Counted from the stretch's first letter, positions 1 to 6,195 are shown. The stretch is DNA of 6,195 nucleotides from Mucilaginibacter sp. (GCA_025934475.1 JAICXZ010000208.1:1-6195), one strand, 5' to 3'. The notes: a model not told the origin generated them from the sequence alone. Numbers and translations are program-made.

Positions 1-17
1 ATCAACTAATCACTAAC
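1..17. repeat. Remnant heptamer repeat at the window edge
   Basis: The bases after the carboxylase stop read ACTAATC then ACTAACT (5-18), which are two near-identical 7-bp units (the last base is shared with the stop codon). On the other strand this is an ATTAGTG-like unit, similar to but distinct from the ATTAGAG units at 1652-1765. The array is cut by the window edge, so its true length is unknown. Two units could be chance. Confidence 0.3.
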
Positions 18-1646
18 TCACGTCTGTATCACCCCCACATTAAACTGTTTCTCAATCGGCGCATGATTGGCCGCTTCTATACCCATCGATATCACCTTGC
101 GGGTTTCGAGGGGATCAATGATGCCGTCGACCCAAAGATGTGCAGCTGCATAATATGGTGTCGTTTGTGAATTATATCTGTCGGTAATCTTTTTCAGCAA
201 TTCATCTTCTTTTTGCTGATCGATCACCTCTCCTTTCGCCTTCATGGCCGACTCCTGTATTTGCAGCAAAGTTTTTGCTGCCTGCTGACCGCCCATCACG
301 GCTATTTTGGCGGTCGGCCAGGCGTATATGAGCCTTGGGTCGTAAGCTTTGCCGCACATGGCGTAGTTGCCTGCACCATATGAGTTGCCAACGATGATCG
401 TAAATTTCGGCACCACAGAATTGGATACTGCATTCACCATTTTAGCACCGTCCTTAATAATGCCGCCTTGTTCGGAACGACTGCCTACCATAAATCCAGT
501 TACGTCCTGTAAAAACACCAGCGGGATTTTCTTTTGATTGCAGTTCATGATAAAACGCGTAGCCTTATCCGCTGAGTCCGAGTAGATGACCCCACCAAAT
601 TGCATCTCACCTTTCCGCGATTTAAGCACCTTGCGCTGGTTGGCCACAATACCCACGGCCCAGCCATCTATACGCCCTAAGCCACATATAATTGACTGAC
701 CGTATCCAGCCTTATATTCCTCAAATTCAGAATCATCGAGTAGCCGATGGATAATTTCCATCATATCATAAGGCTTATCCCGGGCATCGGGCAAAATACC
801 ATAAATATCTTTTTCGTTCAGCTTTGGAGAGGCTGATTTAATTCTATCAAAACCAGCTTTAGTGTAGTCGCCGGTCATGCTCATAATGTTCTTTATCGAA
901 TCGAGACAGGCTTTATCATTCGGTTGTTTATAATCTGTTACACCAGATATTTCACAATGCGTGGTAGCGCCGCCCAAAGTTTCGTTATCAACATCCTCAC
1001 CTATGGCCGATTTAACCAGGTAAGATCCTGCCAGGAAAACCGAACCCGTTCCCTCAACAATCATCGCCTCGTCACTCATGATGGGAAGATATGCCCCACC
1101 TGCCACACATGAACCCATGATGGCCGCTATTTGGATGATGCCCATACTGCTCATCACCGCATTATTTCTGAAAATACGGCCAAAATGTTCTTTATCCGGG
1201 AAAATTTCATCCTGCATCGGCAGATATACGCCGGCCGAATCTACAAGGTAGATAATCGGCAAGCGGTTCTCTATCGCTATCTCTTGTGCACGCAAATTCT
1301 TTTTCGCAGTGATTGGGAACCATGCGCCTGCCTTGACAGTGGCATCATTAGCCACCACTACACATTGCCTTCCGGAAATATAACCTATCCCGCAAACTAC
1401 ACCTCCCGAAGGGCAGCCACCGTGCTCGGCATACATCCCATCGGCTGCAAAGGCGCCAATCTCCAGCCAGGGTTTATCATCATCAACCAGGTAAGCAACA
1501 CGCTCGCGTGCCAGCATTTTGCCTTTTTCCTTTTGCTTTGCGGCAGCCTTTTCTCCCCCGCCCTCGTGTACTTTTTTGAGCCGGATTTTAAGATCAGAAA
1601 CAAGTTGCTTATTGATATCTTCGTTTTTATTGAATTCGAGGTCCAT
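18..1646 (-). CDS. Acyl-CoA carboxylase carboxyltransferase (beta) subunit, methylcrotonyl-CoA carboxylase-like
   Basis: Complete 542-residue protein, the usual length for this family. It is the biotin-dependent carboxyltransferase subunit, which moves CO2 from carboxybiotin onto an acyl-CoA in the cytoplasm. Two crotonase-fold halves are visible, roughly residues 30-280 and 290-540. Oxyanion-loop type motifs are seen as GSCVAGGAYLP (178-188) in the N half and GNSYGAGNYAMCG (420-432) in the C half. Other family signatures are VVVANDATVKAGAW (96-109), YLVDSAGVYLP (133-143), FLQDVTGFMVG (378-388), VMGGQQAA (450-457) and DGIIDPLETR (507-516). The pattern is closer to methylcrotonyl-CoA carboxylase beta (leucine breakdown) than to propionyl-CoA carboxylase, but geranyl-CoA or another acyl-CoA carboxylase cannot be excluded. 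The start is the first ATG; the next in-frame Met is at residue 44, inside the conserved N-terminal region. There is no Shine-Dalgarno sequence. A heptamer repeat array ends 5 bp before the start. The biotin carboxylase partner is not in the window. Confidence 0.95.
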   Translation of the reverse strand: MDLEFNKNEDINKQLVSDLKIRLKKVHEGGGEKAAAKQKEKGKMLARERVAYLVDDDKPWLEIGAFAADGMYAEHGGCPSGGVVCGIGYISGRQCVVVANDATVKAGAWFPITAKKNLRAQEIAIENRLPIIYLVDSAGVYLPMQDEIFPDKEHFGRIFRNNAVMSSMGIIQIAAIMGSCVAGGAYLPIMSDEAMIVEGTGSVFLAGSYLVKSAIGEDVDNETLGGATTHCEISGVTDYKQPNDKACLDSIKNIMSMTGDYTKAGFDRIKSASPKLNEKDIYGILPDARDKPYDMMEIIHRLLDDSEFEEYKAGYGQSIICGLGRIDGWAVGIVANQRKVLKSRKGEMQFGGVIYSDSADKATRFIMNCNQKKIPLVFLQDVTGFMVGSRSEQGGIIKDGAKMVNAVSNSVVPKFTIIVGNSYGAGNYAMCGKAYDPRLIYAWPTAKIAVMGGQQAAKTLLQIQESAMKAKGEVIDQQKEDELLKKITDRYNSQTTPYYAAAHLWVDGIIDPLETRKVISMGIEAANHAPIEKQFNVGVIQT

Positions 1647-1651
1647 GTTGG

Positions 1652-1765
1652 TTAGAGATTAGAGACCAGAGATTAGAGATTAGGCCCCTTCTGGCTTAGT
1701 TTATGCTAAATAACACTCTTTTTGGGTAAAAAACTAATCTCTGATCTCCAGTCTCTAATCTCTAA
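1652..1765. repeat. Inverted repeat built from 7-bp tandem units, with 50-bp spacer
   Basis: The left arm (1652-1683) is a run of degenerate heptamers of the form ATTAGAG (variants ACCAGAG, ATTAGGC at the end). The right arm (1734-1765) is the same kind of run on the opposite strand. Reverse-complementing the right arm gives 29 of 32 identities with the left arm; one of the three mismatches is a G-U pair if transcribed. The spacer (1684-1733) contains a small hairpin candidate, TTAG (1696-1699) with CTAA (1706-1709). The whole element fills the gap between the stop of the DUF1801 gene and the start of the carboxylase gene. In a transcript it could form a long stem that terminates, protects or separates the two messages. 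It has no open frame and no target-site duplication that I can see. Confidence 0.85.
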
Positions 1766-1769
1766 AACA

Positions 1770-2231
1770 TCACAAACCCGGCCTTCTCTTCACCGGCGAT
1801 ATCGATTTAACAATGGTTTGCCCCTTGACCGGATCCTTTTGCGGCTTCATACCATCGACGGAGTTTTTGTAAGCTTGTACCAGAAGTTCTTTAGCATACC
1901 ATTCGTGAAAGTCGTTCTTGTCTTTCACTTTAATGTACCGGTATAGGCTGCCATCGCCGATCAGCATATTACCAGGGTCATCGAGATCGGAGCCTTTATT
2001 GAATCCAAAGTTTACATGATCTGAGTAAACAGCTATGCTGCAAAATACATCACCTGCTTTGTCGGTAGGCGACCAGCCAAAGGCTACGGCATTGTAATTA
2101 TCGTAGATAAGCTCGTTGCAATCCGGGTACAGATCCCATACAAATTCACGCAGCCAAAGAGCGGCGGCTTTCACCTTACCGGGATAAGGCAAAAGAAATC
2201 TCATAAGGTCGGTCAGTTCTTCTTTGGGCAT
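1770..2231 (-). CDS. DUF1801 domain protein (YdhG-like, frataxin-like fold)
   Basis: Complete 153-residue cytoplasmic protein with no signal peptide or membrane segment. It resembles the DUF1801/YdhG family, small alpha-beta proteins with a CyaY/frataxin-like fold; a role in iron handling or ligand binding has been suggested for relatives, but the function is not established. Visible family features are LYPDCNELIYDNYNAVAFG (34-52), VFCSIAVYSDHVNFGFNKG (62-80), the acidic DLDDPGNMLIGDG stretch (82-94) and YIKVKD (99-104). The C-terminal tail is basic (VKGQTIVKSI then KRRPGL), a feature I recall from this family. The first ATG gives the full N terminus; Met10 is a possible later start. It is divergent from the DUF488 gene, 74 bp start to start. 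The carboxylase gene lies downstream on the same strand, 123 bp away across the inverted repeat, so co-transcription is doubtful. Confidence 0.85.
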   Translation of the reverse strand: MPKEELTDLMRFLLPYPGKVKAAALWLREFVWDLYPDCNELIYDNYNAVAFGWSPTDKAGDVFCSIAVYSDHVNFGFNKGSDLDDPGNMLIGDGSLYRYIKVKDKNDFHEWYAKELLVQAYKNSVDGMKPQKDPVKGQTIVKSISPVKRRPGL

Positions 2232-2253
2232 CTGTTTTTTATAAAAATAGGAT

Positions 2254-2286
2254 TTTAAACAATTAAAAACGAGAATCGTAGTTTTG
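2254..2286 (+). promoter_or_regulatory. Candidate Bacteroidota sigma-A promoter for the DUF488 gene
   Basis: TAGTTTTG at 2279-2286 matches the Bacteroidota -7 consensus TAnnTTTG at every fixed base. TTTA at 2254-2257 is a one-mismatch -33 box (consensus TTTG) with a 21-bp spacer, within the usual range. Transcription would begin near 2292, leaving a leader of about 14 bases before the ATG at 2306. No equally good promoter is seen for the divergent DUF1801 gene; TATTTTTA on the minus strand (2242-2249) is only a weak candidate. Confidence 0.5.
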
Positions 2287-2305
2287 TTATCTTGAACGAT
2301 ACCTT

Positions 2306-2659
2306 ATGTCAAGCATCCATCTCAAAAGAATTTATGACCCGTACGATAAAGGCGACGGCTATCGCGTCCTGGTTGACCGGCTTTGGCCCCGGGGGATTAA
2401 AAAGGAAAACGCCCATATTGATAAATGGCTTAAAGACGTTGCACCATCTAATAAACTGCGCGAAGAATTTCATCATCAATCCGAAAAATGGGAGAAATTT
2501 ATCGCTGCCTACCATTCCGAATTGAAGGATTCGGATGCTTTCGCTGAATTGGCTTCCGACATTGGTAAGCATAAGAACGTCACACTTTTATATGCGGCGA
2601 AGGATACTGAGCACAATAACGCCGTAGCTTTGCAGCAATTTATATCCCACAAATTGTAA
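2306..2659 (+). CDS. DUF488 family protein, YeaO-like
   Basis: Complete 117-residue soluble protein, about the length of Escherichia coli YeaO. The hallmark YRVLVDRLWPRGIKK (19-33) is intact, followed by W41, the APS at 46-48 and FHH (55-57). The C-terminal block is TLLYAAKD (93-100) then H103-N104-N105-A106, matching the family pattern of LLY-AK followed by a conserved His-Asn pair. The biochemical role of the family is unknown. ATG at 2306 is preferred because the family N terminus (IHLKRIYDP) starts just after it. There is no Shine-Dalgarno sequence, as expected in Bacteroidota. The gene ends 26 bp before the histidine kinase GTG start with no terminator in between, so the two may share a transcript. 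Confidence 0.9.
   Translation: MSSIHLKRIYDPYDKGDGYRVLVDRLWPRGIKKENAHIDKWLKDVAPSNKLREEFHHQSEKWEKFIAAYHSELKDSDAFAELASDIGKHKNVTLLYAAKDTEHNNAVALQQFISHKL
2625..2632 (+). promoter_or_regulatory. Possible internal -7 box upstream of the histidine kinase
   Basis: TAGCTTTG inside the end of the DUF488 gene fits TAnnTTTG exactly and would start a transcript near 2638, ahead of the kinase gene. No -33 TTTG or TTG lies at the right distance (the nearest is ACTG at 2606-2609 with only a 15-bp spacer), so this may be a chance match within coding sequence. Confidence 0.2.
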
Positions 2660-2685
2660 AAAGCTGATTACCAATATAAACTTAA

Positions 2686-4953
2686 GTGGCTACTTCCCGT
2701 ATAAAGAAATTACGGGTGAATAAAACCGCCTTTTCAACTAGTACAACAAAAGCTGCATTGAAACACTATTTTTTATTCTTGTTTTTAATTTTAGGTCTCA
2801 GTGGATTAGCAGCTACCGGCACTACAGCGAACGACACAGCCACCGTAAACCACCTCAACAGGATGGCGGCTGCACATATTAAATCTTCGCCAGATACCAG
2901 CTTTTATTACGCCCAGCAAAGTACTGCGCTCGCCAGGAAGATCAATTATGCCAAAGGACTAGCCGACGGGTTGGTTCAGGAAGGACACGTTGATTATTTT
3001 AAGGGGCGTGCTGATGACGCTGTGCGTAATTTTGATGAAGCGATCGGTATCTACAAGCGTATTAACGATTCGGCCGGTCTCGCCGACTGTTACGTGCAGT
3101 ATGGCCGTATGTTCAACCTGCAGGCCAATTATGATAAGGCGCTTAGTTACCTGAACCAGGCGGTACCGCTTATCAAAAAAACCGGTAATGAATATGCGCT
3201 TGCCGATTGCTATAAAAATATTGGCATTGTTCATTTCAGTGAAGGACAGTTATCTAAGGCACTTGATTATTATTACGATGGATTATTCATCGCCGTAAAA
3301 AATCATTATACGCTCCAATCGGCCTCATTTTATAATGATATCGGTGTTATTCTGCAAAATATGGAAGTATATCCCAATGCATTGGAATACTTTCAGAAAG
3401 CACTCGCGATTCTCGATAAAACGGACGACCTCTTTGCTTTAGGTACCATAAATCAGAATATCGGCGAGATCATGCTTGCTCAGTCCGACTATGACAAAGC
3501 GATTTCCTATTTAGAAAAAGCTAATGCCATCGCCAAAAAACAGAATGACAAGGAGGGTTTAAGTTCGGTATACACCGATTTGGGTTTGTGTTATGCCGCC
3601 AAGAACCAAATTAACAGAGCAATCAGCTACCTGGACACTTCCCTGAATACCGGCATCAAATACAAGATCGTATACAACCAGGCTTATGCTTATATCGGCT
3701 TTGCGACGGTATACAATCAGCAAAAACAATATCAAAAAGCTTATCCCTACGCACTTCGCGGACAGGAATTAGCTGTTAAGCTTGGCAACCTGTCGATAGG
3801 CGCAAATGCTGCGCTGCAACTGAACAAAACCTATGCAGGTCTTGGAAAAATCGACGAAGCCTACAAGGAACTAAGCAAATACATCGATTTTAAAAACGGG
3901 CTCAAAGACAATGAGAGCATCCAGAAGCTTACGTCGTACAACCTGGAGCTGAGTTTCGCAGTAAAACAAAGATTACAGGCCGAGCAACAAAAAGAAAGAG
4001 ATTTGCTCTATAAACAAACGTCGAGGGCACAGCGGCTTACTATTCTGATCTTCCTTATCCTGGTTATAGCGATGATTGTGATTACCGGCGTATACTATAC
4101 CGAAAAACGGAAACAGCAGAAAATCAATTCGATGCTGGCTAACAAGAACGTGGAGGTATTGCAGCAGAAGTCGGATCTGGATGAACAAGCAGGTAAGCTA
4201 AACGACCTTAACACACTAAAGGACAGGCTCATAGCCATACTAGCTCATGACCTGCGCGCACCTCTAAGCACACTCAAAGGTTTATTCAATTTATTGCAGG
4301 ACGAATCAATATCGCATGATGAAATGCTGGGGATGATACCCGATGTTATCAAAAAGCTTGATTATACATCCGATTTTCTCGATACGCTTCTATTCTGGAT
4401 CAATAGCCAGATGGAGAACTTTGAAAGGGCAGTGAAAAATTTCCAGGTAAAAGAAGTGATTTCAGTCGAAGCGGCGAACTACTACGAGCCGGCCCTGCGC
4501 AAAGGCATACAATTGATCGATAAAGTGCCTGACAACCTGGTGGCATGTGCTGACCCGGATTCTATCAGGATAGTTGTTCGTAATCTCATCACCAATGCTA
4601 TCAAGTTCTCGCAAAAGGACGACGTTATAGAGGTCTCGGCAAAACAAGACAAGCAAAATATCCTGATAAGTATCGCCGATACCGGCGTTGGTATGACGCC
4701 CGAGCAATCGCGTAAACTTTTCAAAGCTAAGGTAAGTAGTAAAACGGGTACGCATAACGAATCGGGGACCGGTATGGGGCTGCTATTCTGTAAGGACCTG
4801 GTCGAAAAGTGCAACGGTAAAATTTGGGTCAGCAGCAAGCATGGCGAAGGCGCTACTTTTTACATCACATTGCCCATTGGCGAGGCGGATGAAATAAGAG
4901 ACGCGAATAAGAGCCTAACCTCAAAACCGGAAGAGGTCTTTCAAAGTCGATGA
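2686..4953 (+). CDS. Membrane sensor histidine kinase with periplasmic TPR array
   Basis: Complete 755-residue protein. The order is an N-terminal signal or anchor segment (hydrophobic core about 28-42), a TPR array (about 52-405), a polar helical stretch (about 410-449), one membrane helix (451-471), a coiled-coil-like linker (about 473-512), a DHp domain with H-box LAHDLRAPLSTL (519-530, phospho-acceptor His521), and a HATPase domain (about 600-733). The ATP-site motifs are complete: N-box NLITNAIKFS (633-642), G1 DTGVGM (665-670), an FKAK segment (679-682) and G2 GTGMGL (694-699). It should autophosphorylate in the cytoplasm in response to something sensed by the TPRs outside. There is no receiver domain and no response regulator in the window. 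The start is uncertain: GTG 2686 follows an in-frame TAA directly, while GTG 2716 or TTG 2758 would give a shorter, more typical signal sequence (MKHYFLFLFL from 2758). Confidence 0.92.
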   Translation: MATSRIKKLRVNKTAFSTSTTKAALKHYFLFLFLILGLSGLAATGTTANDTATVNHLNRMAAAHIKSSPDTSFYYAQQSTALARKINYAKGLADGLVQEGHVDYFKGRADDAVRNFDEAIGIYKRINDSAGLADCYVQYGRMFNLQANYDKALSYLNQAVPLIKKTGNEYALADCYKNIGIVHFSEGQLSKALDYYYDGLFIAVKNHYTLQSASFYNDIGVILQNMEVYPNALEYFQKALAILDKTDDLFALGTINQNIGEIMLAQSDYDKAISYLEKANAIAKKQNDKEGLSSVYTDLGLCYAAKNQINRAISYLDTSLNTGIKYKIVYNQAYAYIGFATVYNQQKQYQKAYPYALRGQELAVKLGNLSIGANAALQLNKTYAGLGKIDEAYKELSKYIDFKNGLKDNESIQKLTSYNLELSFAVKQRLQAEQQKERDLLYKQTSRAQRLTILIFLILVIAMIVITGVYYTEKRKQQKINSMLANKNVEVLQQKSDLDEQAGKLNDLNTLKDRLIAILAHDLRAPLSTLKGLFNLLQDESISHDEMLGMIPDVIKKLDYTSDFLDTLLFWINSQMENFERAVKNFQVKEVISVEAANYYEPALRKGIQLIDKVPDNLVACADPDSIRIVVRNLITNAIKFSQKDDVIEVSAKQDKQNILISIADTGVGMTPEQSRKLFKAKVSSKTGTHNESGTGMGLLFCKDLVEKCNGKIWVSSKHGEGATFYITLPIGEADEIRDANKSLTSKPEEVFQSR
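2839..3894 (+). repeat. TPR array with exact 40-residue period (protein-level repeat)
   Basis: Within the kinase, a conserved helix-B alanine recurs at residues 112, 152, 192, 232, 272, 312, 352 and 392, giving eight repeats with no insertion or deletion. A degenerate capping repeat precedes them (52-90, with Ser72 in the matching place). Typical units carry a YxxxG pattern in helix A and KAxxYL or EAxxIY patterns in helix B. Canonical TPRs are 34 residues; 40-residue units are known in Rap-like and LGN/kinesin light chain-like arrays that bind peptides or proteins. The DNA is too diverged for a nucleotide repeat. Confidence 0.8.
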
Positions 4954-5014
4954 AAAGTCGTCACAAGCTATTTTAAAACCACTTCGTAAAAATAATGTGA
5001 GCTTTCAGCACATG

Positions 5015-5045
5015 TTTCGGCATAGACTGGAATTAGCTAACTTTA
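5015..5045 (+). promoter_or_regulatory. Candidate promoter for the YncE-like lipoprotein gene
   Basis: TAACTTTA (5038-5045) matches the -7 consensus TAnnTTTG except for the last base, and TTTC (5015-5018) is a one-mismatch -33 box with a 19-bp spacer. Transcription would start near 5051, about 30 bases before the ATG. The rest of the 129-bp gap (4954-5082) shows no clear terminator for the kinase gene and no other structure of note apart from two abutting 8-bp palindromes that overlap this -7 box. Confidence 0.35.
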
Positions 5046-5048
5046 AAG
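5033..5048. other. Two abutting 8-bp palindromes over the -7 box
   Basis: TTAGCTAA (5033-5040) and CTTTAAAG (5041-5048) are each perfect palindromes and lie directly side by side across the candidate -7 box. GGCTAG follows shortly after (5050-5055). Such symmetry could be an operator, but short AT-rich palindromes are common by chance. Confidence 0.2.
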
Positions 5049-5082
5049 CGGCTAGTTTTATCTTCAGCTTTGCCAAACAGCT

Positions 5083-6195
5083 ATGAAACACTGCAAACCT
5101 GGTTTGTTTTTCTCTATTGTAGGCGCATTTTTCTTATGCTCATGTCATCCACCTCAAACGGGAAGCAACAATACCGGCGAGCAAACCGATATGCATTTTG
5201 CATACGATGACAGCACACTCACCAATCGCGTGTTACCCGTTATGATGCCTTATAACCGGCTTATAGACCCGGCCGGAAAGGTTATCAGCTTTGGCGATCC
5301 GAATCTCGAAAATCATAGTCTGGATGTTAAACTAATACCTAATTCGACCATATTGGTGGTGGAAGAACGTTATGGGATAACATTGATTGATACTACCACA
5401 AATAAAGTTATTGCCAATTGGGCTTATAAAAGCAATAACTCATATAATGGCTTGATGAGTACCTACTCTGGCCTGGCGGTACAGAAAACCGGCGACGAAA
5501 CCCAAATTTTCTGGAGCGCTGCCAATAGTACAACCCGCCGGTCACTTGTAATTGAGGCCAAATGGGATGGCCAGAATATTAGCATTGTTGACAATTTGGC
5601 TTTTGCACCCGCTGCTCCTTCCCCATTGGCGTTGCCCAATGAACTAGCGATCAATACCGAGAATGGTAAAGATTACTTGTATGTGGTTTTAAATGGGAAC
5701 AATCAACTGGTGAAGATCGATCTCGCTACCAAAGCTACCGTTTGGACGCAACCGACCGGTGTGTCGCCTTATGGGATAACGATCGCTCAAAATAAGGTCT
5801 TTCTCACTAACTGGGGCGGCCGTCAGCCTGGCGTAGATACAACGGGCAGGGAAACGGCTGGCGTTCCTTATGGCAAAGCCTATACGGATCAAAAAACAGG
5901 GGCGACAGCGGGCGGAACCGTGCAGGTTTTCAATCCGGCGGATGGCAGCATGATTAAAGAAATAACCGTTGGCTTACACCCTAACGTGGTCATCGCAGAT
6001 AATAGAGGCAATTTCGTGTATACAGCCAATGCCAATAGCGATAATGTCTCGGTAATATCTACTTCGTCATTAAGGGTAACCGAGACAATTCCGGTCAGAC
6101 TCTCGGCCGGAAAAGATGGTTATATCGGCGATTCACCAAATGCCCTTGCGCTTGGCGCCGACAATACGACGCTGGATGTTGCTAACGGGATGGAC
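5083..6195 (+). CDS. YncE-like beta-propeller lipoprotein, N-terminal part (likely YncE/alkaline phosphatase fusion), cut by window end
   Basis: Open for 371 codons to the window edge with no stop. It starts with a lipoprotein signal: Lys2, hydrophobic core 8-18, lipobox LCSC (18-21) with Cys21 as the lipidated residue; Cys at -2 is unusual but tolerated. A beta-propeller follows. Recognisable strands are LPNELAINTENGKDYLYVVL (184-203), SPYGITIAQNKVFLTNWGG (228-246), LHPNVVIADNRGNFVYTANA (298-317) with SDNVSVIST (319-327), and SPNALALG with DVANGMD at the edge. Blocks such as MPYNRLIDPAGKVISFGD (55-72) and VVEERYG (92-98) resemble the N half of Bacteroidota proteins described as bifunctional YncE family/alkaline phosphatase family. 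If so, a phosphoesterase domain should follow beyond the window; this is inferred, not seen. Residues after Cys21 (HPPQTG) lack the acidic Bacteroidota surface-export pattern, so the side of the membrane is open. ATG 5083 is the start because the signal peptide begins there. Confidence 0.85.
   Translation, partial: MKHCKPGLFFSIVGAFFLCSCHPPQTGSNNTGEQTDMHFAYDDSTLTNRVLPVMMPYNRLIDPAGKVISFGDPNLENHSLDVKLIPNSTILVVEERYGITLIDTTTNKVIANWAYKSNNSYNGLMSTYSGLAVQKTGDETQIFWSAANSTTRRSLVIEAKWDGQNISIVDNLAFAPAAPSPLALPNELAINTENGKDYLYVVLNGNNQLVKIDLATKATVWTQPTGVSPYGITIAQNKVFLTNWGGRQPGVDTTGRETAGVPYGKAYTDQKTGATAGGTVQVFNPADGSMIKEITVGLHPNVVIADNRGNFVYTANANSDNVSVISTSSLRVTETIPVRLSAGKDGYIGDSPNALALGADNTTLDVANGMD

Noticed and set aside
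1131..1655. A 174-codon open frame on the plus strand
   Set aside because: It lies wholly antisense to the well-supported carboxylase gene, has no recognisable domain, and ends inside the heptamer-flanked start region.
1652..1765. CRISPR-like array
   Set aside because: The units are 7 bp with no spacers between them, and the two runs are in opposite orientation.
1652..1765. Classical rho-independent terminator
   Set aside because: The stem is AT-rich with a long spacer and there is no U-tract directly after the right arm in the minus-strand transcript direction; termination is possible but not by the standard signature.
2292..2525. A 77-codon frame starting just ahead of the DUF488 gene
   Set aside because: It is a plus-strand frame overlapping the conserved YeaO-family gene out of phase, with no family resemblance.
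4482..4838. A 118-codon open frame on the minus strand
   Set aside because: It is antisense to the conserved HATPase domain of the kinase and its composition reflects that coding sequence.
4943..4960. Direct repeat AAAGTCG across the kinase stop codon (11-bp period)
   Set aside because: Only two 7-bp copies; likely chance or a tiny duplication without visible effect.
4954..5082. Small gene or RNA in the gap after the kinase
   Set aside because: No open frame with a sensible start, no strong stem-loop and no recognisable riboswitch motif; best explained as a promoter region.

Overview
The window looks like chromosomal DNA from a member of Bacteroidota, most likely the Sphingobacteriaceae (Mucilaginibacter/Pedobacter type). 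This rests on protein character, on the lack of Shine-Dalgarno sequences at every start, on a perfect Bacteroidota -7 promoter box (TAnnTTTG), and on intergenic heptamer repeats of the GATTAGA type, which I recall from those genomes but cannot verify here. The genus is an inference.

Layout: five protein genes, four complete and one cut by the right edge. On the minus strand are an acyl-CoA carboxylase carboxyltransferase (beta) subunit resembling methylcrotonyl-CoA carboxylase (18-1646) and, upstream of it, a DUF1801/YdhG-like protein (1770-2231). The 123 bp between them hold two arrays of degenerate 7-bp repeats facing each other as a 32-bp inverted repeat. A 74-bp divergent gap (2232-2305) with a good Bacteroidota promoter leads rightward into a small YeaO-family DUF488 protein (2306-2659). 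It is followed closely by a 755-residue membrane sensor histidine kinase (2686-4953) whose periplasmic part is an array of TPRs with an exact 40-residue period. After a 129-bp gap with a candidate promoter comes the 5' part of a lipoprotein YncE-type beta-propeller (5083 to the edge). It resembles the N-terminal half of the Bacteroidota bifunctional YncE/alkaline phosphatase family proteins.

Functional links are weak. The carboxylase belongs to branched-chain amino acid (leucine) or related acyl-CoA catabolism, but its biotin carboxylase/biotin carrier partner is not visible. The histidine kinase has no response regulator in the window. The two small genes are common housekeeping-type proteins of poorly known role. 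No mobile element, RNA gene, CRISPR array or defence cassette is seen, and no stretch over 300 bp lacks a gene. The region appears ordinary; the heptamer inverted repeat and the regular TPR sensor are the parts most worth a second look.
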